This document shows, one piece after another, positions 56,326 to 64,000 of a stretch of DNA of 64,000 nt. The DNA lies in the NCBI RefSeq assembly GCF_009765875.1, contig NZ_LMUP01000004.1, positions 1,031,080 to 1,095,079 of the forward strand, written 5' to 3'. Source of the DNA: Pedobacter sp. L105 (GTDB lineage: Bacteria > Bacteroidota > Bacteroidia > Sphingobacteriales > Sphingobacteriaceae). The position numbers and the translations under genes were made by a program. Positions within the stretch are counted from its first letter, which is position 1; each line of letters begins with the position of its first letter. The notes beneath the pieces are model-generated. The model saw nothing but the letters and a program-made list of their open reading frames with translations. It ran no database searches and had not been told where the DNA came from.

Positions 56326-57630
56326 TTATAACCTTCCATCAGTTAACTCCATATCCAGTATTCCCTTTACATCATACAATACACCGGGATCTTTCAATAG
56401 CGACTTAAAATCCAGGCAGATAAACTCCTGGTGGTTTACGGCCAGGATGATCGCATTATAAGTTTTCCCTTTAGGAAGCTCATCTAAACAGGTGATACCA
56501 TATTCATATCTTACCTGCCCGCAATTTGCCCATGGATCATAGACGGTAATATTGGCTTTATACTGTTGCAGCTCTTTGATAATGTCTACCACTTTGGTAT
56601 TCCGCACATCAGGGCAATTTTCCTTAAAAGTGATGCCCAGGATCAGTATCTCTGTTGCCCATACATTAATTTCCTTTTTAACCATCAGTTTGATCACCGC
56701 ATCGGCAACATAGGCCCCCATGCCATCATTGATGCGCCTGCCGGACAAAATAATCTCCGGGTAATACCCTGCAGAAATGGCCTTTTGTGCCAGATAATAG
56801 GGATCAACGCCGATACAGTGCCCACCTACCAAACCAGGCTTAAAGGGTAAGAAATTCCATTTTGTAGCTGCCGCCTCCAACACCTCATTGGTATCGATGC
56901 CTAACAAATAAAATATCTTCGACAGCTCATTTACAAATGCAATATTGATATCCCGCTGCGCATTTTCAATTACTTTGGCTGCTTCAGCTACTTTAATTGA
57001 AGGAGCAAGGTGTGTACCTGCGGGGATAATAGAACGGTATAGTTCATTAATAAACACGGCCGACTGAGGCGTGGAGCCTGAGGTCACTTTTTTAATATTG
57101 GGCAAAGTTCTGGTCTTGTCGCCGGGATTGATACGCTCAGGAGAATAACCACAACAGAAATCGGTATTAAATATCAATCCTGAAACCTTTTCCAAAATAG
57201 GAATACAAACCTCTTCCGTACAGCCGGGATAAACTGTTGATTCATAAATTACAATATCTCCGTGTTTTAATACCCTGGCCACAGTTTCTGTAGCCTTAAT
57301 TAAAGGGGTAAGATCCGGGTTATTATAGAGATCCACGGGTGTAGGCACGGTGACAATATATACATTGCAGTTTCCCAGCGTATGCTGATCTGATGTAAAT
57401 TTGAGGCCTGTAGTTTTATCATCAAGACAGATTAACTTTTTCAATTCCTCCTGATCGGCTTCCAGGGTGTGGTCTCTTCCTTCAGAAAGTTCCTGAATAC
57501 GGTTAACATTGATATCAAATCCTAAAACTTTGTATTTTTTCCCAAACTCTACGGCAAGGGGTAAGCCAACATAACCCAGGCCGATTACAGCAATGGAGGG
57601 CGACAATAAATTGTCTGGTGTATTTGTCAT
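56326..57630 (-). CDS. Nucleotide-sugar 6-dehydrogenase (UDP-HexNAc dehydrogenase, TviB/WbpO-like)
   Basis: The 434-residue enzyme oxidises the C6 hydroxyl of a UDP sugar to a carboxylate in two NAD-dependent steps. Motifs are [20 protein letters not shown] (Rossmann), [30 protein letters not shown] and the catalytic cysteine in [16 protein letters not shown]. The sequence is of the UDP-N-acetyl-hexosamine type. It overlaps the chain-length gene by 4 bp. Its acid product is a natural target for the AsnB-type amidotransferase. Confidence 0.92.
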   Translation of the reverse strand: MTNTPDNLLSPSIAVIGLGYVGLPLAVEFGKKYKVLGFDINVNRIQELSEGRDHTLEADQEELKKLICLDDKTTGLKFTSDQHTLGNCNVYIVTVPTPVDLYNNPDLTPLIKATETVARVLKHGDIVIYESTVYPGCTEEVCIPILEKVSGLIFNTDFCCGYSPERINPGDKTRTLPNIKKVTSGSTPQSAVFINELYRSIIPAGTHLAPSIKVAEAAKVIENAQRDINIAFVNELSKIFYLLGIDTNEVLEAAATKWNFLPFKPGLVGGHCIGVDPYYLAQKAISAGYYPEIILSGRRINDGMGAYVADAVIKLMVKKEINVWATEILILGITFKENCPDVRNTKVVDIIKELQQYKANITVYDPWANCGQVRYEYGITCLDELPKGKTYNAIILAVNHQEFICLDFKSLLKDPGVLYDVKGILDMELTDGRL

Positions 57631-58661
57631 TGGAGCGATTTAGATGATGTAGATAAATTTTTACCTGCCAGCAGTACAGCCATTAATAAAAACCCAAAGG
57701 CAGATGCGGGCAGGATATATTTTAAAAGATTTCCTGTAACAGGAACCAGCGGAAGTTCCGGCTCGTCGATGATCCTGTATAATGGTGTTTCTTTTTGCAG
57801 TGTGATTTTAGAAATTTCCAGGTTACGCATCACCTCGGTATAGGCGGCAGAAAAAGCCATTGCTTTTGCCTGGTTAAACATTGAACCAGAGCGCTGAACG
57901 CTGATGGAAGGATTTAAATTATAGGTCTGATCGTTCATCACCGCGGTAGAACTAAAAATAGTGCGCAATACGGTAGCAATACTATCCGCCTCATGCTGTA
58001 ATAAATTCACACTCTTTGCAGCCACTTTAGTTTTAGTTTCGATAAAATATCTGGCTGTTTCATTGAGCAGGCACTTCGACACGTGATAGGCTATCTTGGG
58101 ATCTGAGGACTGTGCGCTGATGATAAAAAAAACTAGTTTTTTATCTTTTTTAAACACAAAAAAAGATTTCCCAACCTCGGTAATGATCTTTCTGTAAAGC
58201 CTGTTCTGTTTTGCGGAATACGTATTGGGCTGTTGATTAAAGGGGCCCAACTGAAGGTATAAATTACGATACTGACTTTGAGTGATATAATTGAGCAGAC
58301 TTTGATGAGTAGGGCTGTCAATAACAGAAAGCAGTGCCGATCCGATCAGTTTCCTGGACTTAAACAACTCCACAATATTATCACCAGAAAATATATTGTC
58401 TGCGCTGGGAGCGATACCATCAAAACCCATTTGGGAAGCCAGCCCCGCAAAATTATTGCGGTCTTTCTGATCGGTAGAGAGCACAAAACTAATATCGGCC
58501 TTATAAATTGGGGTAGCCCTTTTGAAGAGCAGATATCCCACCAATCCGCCTGCAACCGCAGCTAAACATAAAAAATACCACTTTTTTAAAAGGTAGAATA
58601 AAACATCCATCCCTCTCGTTTGCCAAAGGGCAATTGCATTGTGATCACCGGTTGCTGCCAT
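57627..58661 (-). CDS. Wzz-type chain length determinant protein
   Basis: The 344-residue inner-membrane protein has a first transmembrane helix at about residues 31-47 ([19 protein letters not shown]), a periplasmic coiled region, and a second helix near 315-333 ([19 protein letters not shown]). This is the Wzz/GumC layout without a C-terminal tyrosine kinase domain. It controls polymer length and links to the SLBB export protein, whose gene is 4 bp upstream. Confidence 0.88.
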   Translation of the reverse strand: MAATGDHNAIALWQTRGMDVLFYLLKKWYFLCLAAVAGGLVGYLLFKRATPIYKADISFVLSTDQKDRNNFAGLASQMGFDGIAPSADNIFSGDNIVELFKSRKLIGSALLSVIDSPTHQSLLNYITQSQYRNLYLQLGPFNQQPNTYSAKQNRLYRKIITEVGKSFFVFKKDKKLVFFIISAQSSDPKIAYHVSKCLLNETARYFIETKTKVAAKSVNLLQHEADSIATVLRTIFSSTAVMNDQTYNLNPSISVQRSGSMFNQAKAMAFSAAYTEVMRNLEISKITLQKETPLYRIIDEPELPLVPVTGNLLKYILPASAFGFLLMAVLLAGKNLSTSSKSLQ

Positions 58662-58665
58662 ATGC

Positions 58666-61095
58666 TTATTTTAAAGTAGATATGGTAACGATGATCAGCG
58701 ATACCATTGACGTGATTGCCGAGGTTAAACCAATAGTCTGTGTAGTAGATAAACCATTTGATGCTGATTTTCTGGGAACAACGATTTCAGCACCGGTTTC
58801 TATTTTTGGATAAGAATGGATCAAACCAAATAACCTGTTTTTTGCCCTGTTAATATGGCCATTGGGATAGAGCACATAAATTTTTGACCGCCTGGCCTCG
58901 TCTGTCACTCCACCAGCCTGTGTAATGTAATAACGTAATGATTTTCCCTGGATGAACCCGGTCTTAGTGGATAGGAGTACCTCACCGCTCAGTTTAACCA
59001 AGGGGTCAAGTTTTAATACGCGCAGGGAGTCGCCATCCTGTAATACATAGTCCTGTATAGATCCCGGATGTTGTAAAACCTGCTCATAATCAACCGCTAT
59101 CCTGACGTTATTCTTTGTAACATCTTCAATAACCTTAGCACTCGTATCTTTTATACTGGTCTGGATATTCTTCACCACCTGTTTTTGCGAGATCGTGTCT
59201 GCATCCTGCCGCACTAAAAATATTCCCTTTTGATACGCTTGTAAGGTTACGCCCCCTGCTCGTTTCAACAGGTCGCTTATACGTTCCTTTTTAGATTCAA
59301 TGGTATAGGTTCCCGGATAATTGATTTCCCCGACAATGATAACTTTCTGCTGTTTGGTATAAGTTGGATTTTTACGAACGGTGATGATATCATAAGGCTC
59401 CAGTATAAACTGCTTACTTTCAATAGTCAGGTCTTTTTCTGTACTACAATCAAATACCTTAGCTAATGAGTCGATACTTTTATCGGCGCCTTCAATCACT
59501 ATCCGCCTGCCAATTTCTATATGATAGGAAGAAGCTGCATCTGTAAACCCACCTGCCAGAAACAGCACATCTTTTAATGATTGGTGGTTTCCAAAAGGAT
59601 AATCTGCCGGTTTTCTTACTTCCCCCCTGATGGTAACTTTATAATCACTTTTAAACTCGCTGGCTGTAGCGATGATGATGGAATCTTTTTTGATCAGGGG
59701 AATATCAGCGGCAATTCCGTCCAGTACCCTGCTTACGTTGAAGGTGATATTTTCCCTGATCCCGTTTGGATACGTCCGGCTTAAGATAGCCCTGTCTGTA
59801 AAAACATTATCACGCAGTCCTCCCGCTTTTTTTATCAATCCGCTGATGGTGATACCGGGCGTAAGCTCAAACTGGCCGGGCATATAAACGGCTCCGCTGA
59901 TACTCACAGCATTTTCAACGCGGTTCATTACAGAATCTACCTGAAACTCTTCGCCATTCGCTGGCTGGTAAGCAGGGATTTCTATTTTGGGTATATCCCT
60001 GATCTTTCTTTCTACATCGGTGATCTGTTTCACTTTTACACTGGCTTTATAGGCCTTAGCGGTATATCCACCAGAGAAAAACAGTAGATTTTCCAGTGTC
60101 TCCCCGTCTTTCAATTCAAAAATACCTTCTCTCTTTACCTGTCCTTTGATCACAACCTGTTTACTATAAACAGGAATATTAATCACATCATTTTCTTTGA
60201 GCAGCACATTGTCCTTTTGATCTCCCCGGATTAAAAACTGGTAGAGATCTATCTTTTGATAAATTTTGTTATTCCTGATCAGCTCAATATTACGGTAACT
60301 GTTGATGTCCCCCGGGCCGCCGCACAGATACAGTGAATTGAATAAGGTAGACAAGGAAGAAACGGTATAGTTCCCCGGTTTGGCAGCACCAATAATCGTG
60401 ATATGGATACTTCTTATCTTTCCCAGCGAAAGAACCAGCCTGGAAGACCCGTTTTTTAAAGATGGGTAAACCGTTTGCGACATCCTGTTCCGGATCATTG
60501 CCGTGGCCTGTTCTATAGATAATCCAATGATATGAATAGCGCCTATCTGTGGTATAAAAATAGCACCCTCGGCGTCAACCTGTGTCTGAATATTTGTTTC
60601 CTGGTAGCCCGACACAGTAATAACCAATTGATCATCTGGTCCAAGTATATAATTGGAAGGTGTGGCAATGCGTAAATTGGGTTCAAATGACAGCGACTCT
60701 GAATCAAAAAGAGAAGCGCCAAAAACTTTAGAATTACTGGCTTTCGGTGCAGATTTATAATCGCTGGTTACCGTTTCCCTGACGGGTGGGGCAATCAGCA
60801 TTGGCGCCGTATCATCTTTCTTCTGTCCCGGACCCGCCTGGCCTAATTTCATCTGTAATTTATTCCATTCTATGGGCGACATGCCTTTAGACAAAGCCAT
60901 TTGCTGCGCCTGGGCAACAGACATTCCATTGGCCTGTAATTGATCCTGAATTTTTGAAAGATCAGCATCCGACAGCTGATCTACTTTCACCTGGCTCCAG
61001 TCGGCCCCTTTTAAACTTTGGGCAAAGGTTCCTGAAACCGTTAAACAAATAAGAGCGACGAAGAAGAAAAGTATAATTTTTTTATTCAAATACAT
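58666..61095 (-). CDS. SLBB-domain polysaccharide export protein (Wza-like)
   Basis: The 809-residue exported protein has a signal peptide (about residues 6-26, ending GTFAQ), then a segment unlike Wza with QKKDDTAPMLIAPPVRE, a poly-export domain at about 145-230 (YILGPDDQLVITVSGYQE), and several SLBB repeats through about residue 770 (for example GGPGDINSYRNIEL and AGGFTDAASSYHIEIGRR). A C-terminal hydrophobic segment (ITSMVSLIIVTISTL) may cross the membrane. It should form the outer-membrane export channel and is the first gene of the cluster. Confidence 0.9.
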   Translation of the reverse strand: MYLNKKIILFFFVALICLTVSGTFAQSLKGADWSQVKVDQLSDADLSKIQDQLQANGMSVAQAQQMALSKGMSPIEWNKLQMKLGQAGPGQKKDDTAPMLIAPPVRETVTSDYKSAPKASNSKVFGASLFDSESLSFEPNLRIATPSNYILGPDDQLVITVSGYQETNIQTQVDAEGAIFIPQIGAIHIIGLSIEQATAMIRNRMSQTVYPSLKNGSSRLVLSLGKIRSIHITIIGAAKPGNYTVSSLSTLFNSLYLCGGPGDINSYRNIELIRNNKIYQKIDLYQFLIRGDQKDNVLLKENDVINIPVYSKQVVIKGQVKREGIFELKDGETLENLLFFSGGYTAKAYKASVKVKQITDVERKIRDIPKIEIPAYQPANGEEFQVDSVMNRVENAVSISGAVYMPGQFELTPGITISGLIKKAGGLRDNVFTDRAILSRTYPNGIRENITFNVSRVLDGIAADIPLIKKDSIIIATASEFKSDYKVTIRGEVRKPADYPFGNHQSLKDVLFLAGGFTDAASSYHIEIGRRIVIEGADKSIDSLAKVFDCSTEKDLTIESKQFILEPYDIITVRKNPTYTKQQKVIIVGEINYPGTYTIESKKERISDLLKRAGGVTLQAYQKGIFLVRQDADTISQKQVVKNIQTSIKDTSAKVIEDVTKNNVRIAVDYEQVLQHPGSIQDYVLQDGDSLRVLKLDPLVKLSGEVLLSTKTGFIQGKSLRYYITQAGGVTDEARRSKIYVLYPNGHINRAKNRLFGLIHSYPKIETGAEIVVPRKSASNGLSTTQTIGLTSAITSMVSLIIVTISTLK

Positions 61096-61101
61096 GCTGA
61101 T

Positions 61102-61119
61102 CCAATAATCACTTATTGG
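61102..61119 (-). promoter_or_regulatory. Hairpin just upstream of the export gene start
   Basis: CCAATAA/TTATTGG form a 7-bp stem with a 4-base loop ending 6 bp before the ATG of the SLBB export gene. Placed here, it could reduce ribosome access to the first gene of the polysaccharide cluster. Confidence 0.4.
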
Positions 61120-61125
61120 CTGTCT

Positions 61126-61143
61126 AGTTTATAATTTGGTTAT
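61126..61143 (-). promoter_or_regulatory. Third, diverged copy of the shared AT-rich motif
   Basis: The minus strand reads ATAACCAAATTATAAACT, 31 bp upstream of the export gene ATG, the same distance as in front of the first collar gene. One base differs in length from the other copies. It lies within the promoter region of the whole polysaccharide cluster. Confidence 0.3.
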
Positions 61144-61349
61144 CTAGCCTCCCAAAATTTTAGGAAACATTGCAAATAAATAGTTTCTAACCCTCAAATC
61201 GTTTTATATTATGTATTTCTTACGTAGCAATACTTCATTTTCACAAACCACGTCTAAATAGATTAAAAACGAAATATTTTGATATTTATAGCATTTTATT
61301 TATTAAAATACCAAGACATTGTATATTGCGTTTTAACCAAGTATCACCT

Positions 61350-63203
61350 ATGAGTGTCATTTTCGGAAAATGCAGGCTGGATCTTCAACCCATTTTGCCT
61401 GATGAGCTTTTCGTTATGGAAAATCGCCTTAACCATTGGCAAGCTGATCAAAAAGCTATATGGTCTGCCAGGTTTATTGGCCTGGGACATTTGATGTTGC
61501 ACAATACCCCACAGTCGCTGGCAGAACAATTACCCTATTACCAACCCGATAGCGGTCTTACTATTACCGCAGATGCGCGCATCGATAACCGCGAAGACCT
61601 ATACAGAAAATTGGACATTCCACCAGCCGAAAGGCTGCTCCTGCCAGATAGCTTACTCATTTTAAAAGCCTATGAAAAATATGGTGAAAACTGTGCGGAA
61701 CATTTAATTGGCGATTTTGCCTTTGCCATATGGGATAAACACCGGCAGAAGCTTTTTTGTGCCCGGGACCAGCTGGGGGTTAAGCCCTTTTTTTATTATT
61801 GCCACAACAACCTCTTTGCTTTTGCTTCAGAAAAAAAAGGGATCATGGCCATTCCCGGAATTGACCTGAAGATCAACAAGCAATTTTTGTACAATCAGTT
61901 GGTATTCCCTGTAGAACAGGCAATAGATACAACTTTATATAGGCATATCAAAAGGCTCCAGCCGGCGCATACCCTGATATTAGAACCTGCTAAGAAAAAT
62001 TTGCGCCTGCAAAGATACTGGGATCTTGATGTACATACCGAAACCCGGCTGGGCAATAAATCATCCTATGAGGAAGGTTTGCTTTATCATTTCGAGCAGG
62101 CAGTAGAATGCCGTACACGCTCATCTTACCCCCTTGGGGTAGAGCTAAGCGGGGGCATGGATTCATCGGCAATTACCGCCATAGCCAACAACCAGCTTAA
62201 AAAAAACGGGCAGCATCTCCTTACTTTTTCCAATACACTGGCAGCGGGCATCACTGATCCCGAAATTACAAAATTGGATGAACGAAGCTATATTGATGCC
62301 GTACTGGAGTTTAATGACATTAAAGATTTTATCTATATCACTAAAACTGCCTTCGACCATCCCATTGATGAACTTAATTTTGCTTTGGAAGTAAACGATG
62401 GATTGGAAAGATGGAACCCGCTATGGCAAATCCCCATTAAAAAGGCAGCAAAGAGTTACAATACCCGTACGCTGTTGTCCGGCTTTCCCGGTGATGAATT
62501 GGTCACTTATCGCGGTAAGTATTACTTCCTTGATTTTCTGGATAAAAAGCAATACCTCAACTATTGGCTGGCTAAAAAGAAATACCCGGGATTCAGCAAA
62601 CTGGAGCCCTTTATTCCGCACCAGGTAAAATATCAGCTCAGCAAGATCAAACGTTACTTATCTGTTTTTAATGACCGTCATACCCGGAAAGCCTTTGACC
62701 AGTTTAATATTCCATCTTACTATAAACAACATCTAAGGGATTGCCTCTGGCTGGATCCGATGCACCAGGAGCAGTTCAAAAGCTACCGTCATTTTCAGCG
62801 TTACCGGTTATTAAAGCCACAGGTAAATCAAAGGCTGGAAAGCGAAACCCGATATGGTATCCATTTTAGAACGGAACCCAGGTTTCCAATGGCAGATATC
62901 AGACTTGCCCAATTCTATTTATCCATGCCCAATGCCTATAAATATGAGGGTGAATTAAGCCGTACCTTTTACCGTAATACAGTCAGCAAATACCTTCCTC
63001 CCCTGCTGATGCAACGTAATGATAAATATGGAAGCGTTGCACCTTTCCTATCTCAGCAAAAAAAAATAACAGAAGCAGAAATAGCCCGGCTGATGAGCCA
63101 GATACCAAAAACCAGCTTTTTAAAAAATAAATTGGTTCATCGCCCGCCTGTGGAAATATGGCTATGGCTAATCAAAAACCAGGATTGGCTGGAACAATTA
63201 TAG
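61350..63203 (+). CDS. Asparagine-synthetase-like enzyme lacking the glutaminase Cys (lasso-cyclase-like)
   Basis: The 617-residue protein (ATG at 61350; a TTG eight codons earlier is less likely) has the same two-domain layout as asparagine synthase B. The N-terminus is MSVIFGKCRL, so the nucleophile Cys2 is absent, while the glutaminase-fold core remains (DARIDNREDLY and HLIGDFAFAIWDKHRQKLFC). The ATP-binding PP-loop VELSGGMDSSAI at about residue 270 and LLSGFPGDELV are intact, so it can activate a carboxylate as AMP ester. This is the pattern of lasso peptide cyclases and beta-lactam synthetases. It is not in the polysaccharide operon: it is divergent from the export gene and convergent with the sulfotransferase, which it overlaps by 6 bp. 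Confidence 0.85.
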   Translation: MSVIFGKCRLDLQPILPDELFVMENRLNHWQADQKAIWSARFIGLGHLMLHNTPQSLAEQLPYYQPDSGLTITADARIDNREDLYRKLDIPPAERLLLPDSLLILKAYEKYGENCAEHLIGDFAFAIWDKHRQKLFCARDQLGVKPFFYYCHNNLFAFASEKKGIMAIPGIDLKINKQFLYNQLVFPVEQAIDTTLYRHIKRLQPAHTLILEPAKKNLRLQRYWDLDVHTETRLGNKSSYEEGLLYHFEQAVECRTRSSYPLGVELSGGMDSSAITAIANNQLKKNGQHLLTFSNTLAAGITDPEITKLDERSYIDAVLEFNDIKDFIYITKTAFDHPIDELNFALEVNDGLERWNPLWQIPIKKAAKSYNTRTLLSGFPGDELVTYRGKYYFLDFLDKKQYLNYWLAKKKYPGFSKLEPFIPHQVKYQLSKIKRYLSVFNDRHTRKAFDQFNIPSYYKQHLRDCLWLDPMHQEQFKSYRHFQRYRLLKPQVNQRLESETRYGIHFRTEPRFPMADIRLAQFYLSMPNAYKYEGELSRTFYRNTVSKYLPPLLMQRNDKYGSVAPFLSQQKKITEAEIARLMSQIPKTSFLKNKLVHRPPVEIWLWLIKNQDWLEQL

Positions 63204-64000
63204 GTAGTGATATTGGGCCATTACCTCCCCATGATGGTCAATAATTTCTTTAATCTGCCCGGCAGTTAATTCATTTTCCCAGCCTCCGGCAATACCCTTC
63301 CTAAAAAAACTTTTACTTTTTTTATTCTTCTCCATAAAACCATCAGCCTCTTCCTGCTGCTGCAATTTTTCAAATTGTGTTGCCGCAATTGCTTTTTCAA
63401 TCTGCCCGGGAGCCACCGGGATATTCATAAATTCAATAGCATTTGCAAAAATCCGGTAGGTATCTGCCAGCATATCTTCATAGCGGATTACCAATACCGG
63501 AAATGGAAGTATTTGTGTCCAGCTGAGCACATGCCCGCTCCAGCTGAGCATCAATTGCTTAAACTGATTATTCACATTCAGGTTTTTTCTCTGTCTGGCC
63601 AGACAACCCTGATTATCGTTCATCAATGAAATGGCCTCGTCAATCGTACCGTTGTTATGGTTTGCAAAAGAACCTGCAACATCCAAGGGATTACGTATAA
63701 AATATAAAGCACATAATGTTGGCTGCCTGGGCACCACAGGCATTCCCTTGCTATTTACCGTATAGGCATCATGTATTTTTATAAAAAGCTTATTCTTTTC
63801 ATAACAACAAGCCTGGTGCTCAAATACCTCGGGCATCATATTTTTCACTTCGCTATCATAAAGATAAGTTGAATCTGTATCTGTACAATTTTCAAAAATT
63901 CCCCTTGAAGAAAAAATACCATCCGTTTTCATCTCATTGATACGCAGATCACCGTCACCCAGTAAAGCCGTCAAAAAAGCCCTGAACCAGGTATTACCAC
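63198..64000 (-). CDS. Sulfotransferase (5' end beyond the window)
   Basis: The open frame continues to the right edge, where it already reads GNTWFRAFLTALL, the end of the PAPS 5'-phosphosulfate-binding loop; the TTG at 63974 is therefore not the true start. The 3'-phosphate-binding motif is visible as FIRNPLDVAGSFANH. The C-terminal part has FFRKGIAGGWENELT, also typical. At least 267 residues are in view. It transfers sulfate from PAPS to a hydroxyl or amine. The adjacent asparagine-synthetase-like gene suggests a peptide or small-molecule product; action on the polysaccharide is also possible. Confidence 0.88.
   Translation of the reverse strand, partial: GNTWFRAFLTALLGDGDLRINEMKTDGIFSSRGIFENCTDTDSTYLYDSEVKNMMPEVFEHQACCYEKNKLFIKIHDAYTVNSKGMPVVPRQPTLCALYFIRNPLDVAGSFANHNNGTIDEAISLMNDNQGCLARQRKNLNVNNQFKQLMLSWSGHVLSWTQILPFPVLVIRYEDMLADTYRIFANAIEFMNIPVAPGQIEKAIAATQFEKLQQQEEADGFMEKNKKSKSFFRKGIAGGWENELTAGQIKEIIDHHGEVMAQYHYL

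Noticed and set aside
63972..63974. TTG as the start of the sulfotransferase
   Set aside because: The frame stays open to the window edge and encodes the end of the PAPS-binding loop upstream of it.
1..64000. tRNA genes, CRISPR arrays and insertion sequences
   Set aside because: Spacers were read for cloverleaf arms, regularly spaced repeats and transposase frames; none was convincing.

Overview
The window reads as chromosomal DNA of a Bacteroidota species, most likely a Pedobacter-like member of the Sphingobacteriaceae. This rests on the SusC/SusD pair with FecR and an ECF sigma factor, the ribosomal gene order, AT-rich starts without clear Shine-Dalgarno sites, and promoters of the Bacteroidota type (-7 box TAnnTTTG). 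No tRNA, rRNA, CRISPR array, insertion sequence or integrase was recognised.

Region 1 (1-12115) is housekeeping: the start of an exported protein, purine nucleoside phosphorylase, LpxK, proline-catabolic dehydrogenase PruA, a beta-carbonic anhydrase, a small membrane-anchored protein, an acyl-CoA carboxylase beta subunit, an M42 peptidase, a sugar nucleotidyltransferase, DnaK and a methyltransferase. Strong hairpin terminators separate many units. A perfect 16-bp inverted repeat lies upstream of dnaK.

Region 2 (12194-27203, minus strand) is the S10/spc/alpha ribosomal supercluster from rplC to rplQ, including secY, map, infA and rpoA. It includes two genes, rpmJ and rpmD, that are very short and easily missed. 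Region 4 (35654-39049) is the str group rpsL-rpsG-fusA-rpsJ. Between them, region 3 (27596-35465) holds a coiled-coil membrane protein and an ECF sigma/FecR/SusC/SusD unit. In this genome the ribosomal cluster is therefore split between rpsJ and rplC by an environmental-uptake locus. Both ribosomal halves have their own near-identical promoter.

Region 5 (39154-42119, minus strand) is the least understood part: three tandem phage-tail-collar-domain proteins, a formyltransferase-like enzyme and a 58-residue peptide that looks like a RiPP precursor. It ends in a 60-bp perfect palindrome next to the rpsL promoter. No phage genes surround it.

Region 6 (42313-61095, minus strand) is a Wzx-type surface polysaccharide cluster. 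From its upstream end it encodes an SLBB export protein, a chain-length protein, UDP-HexNAc dehydrogenase and 4-epimerase, a flippase, an acetyltransferase, five glycosyltransferases, a methyltransferase, an asparagine-synthase-type amidotransferase, another epimerase, and a WecA-like initiating transferase fused to a FlaA1-like membrane/Rossmann half. No Wzy polymerase is visible. Region 7 (61350-64000) has an asparagine-synthetase-like enzyme without the glutaminase cysteine, convergent with a sulfotransferase cut by the window edge; this may be the edge of a peptide-modification cluster.
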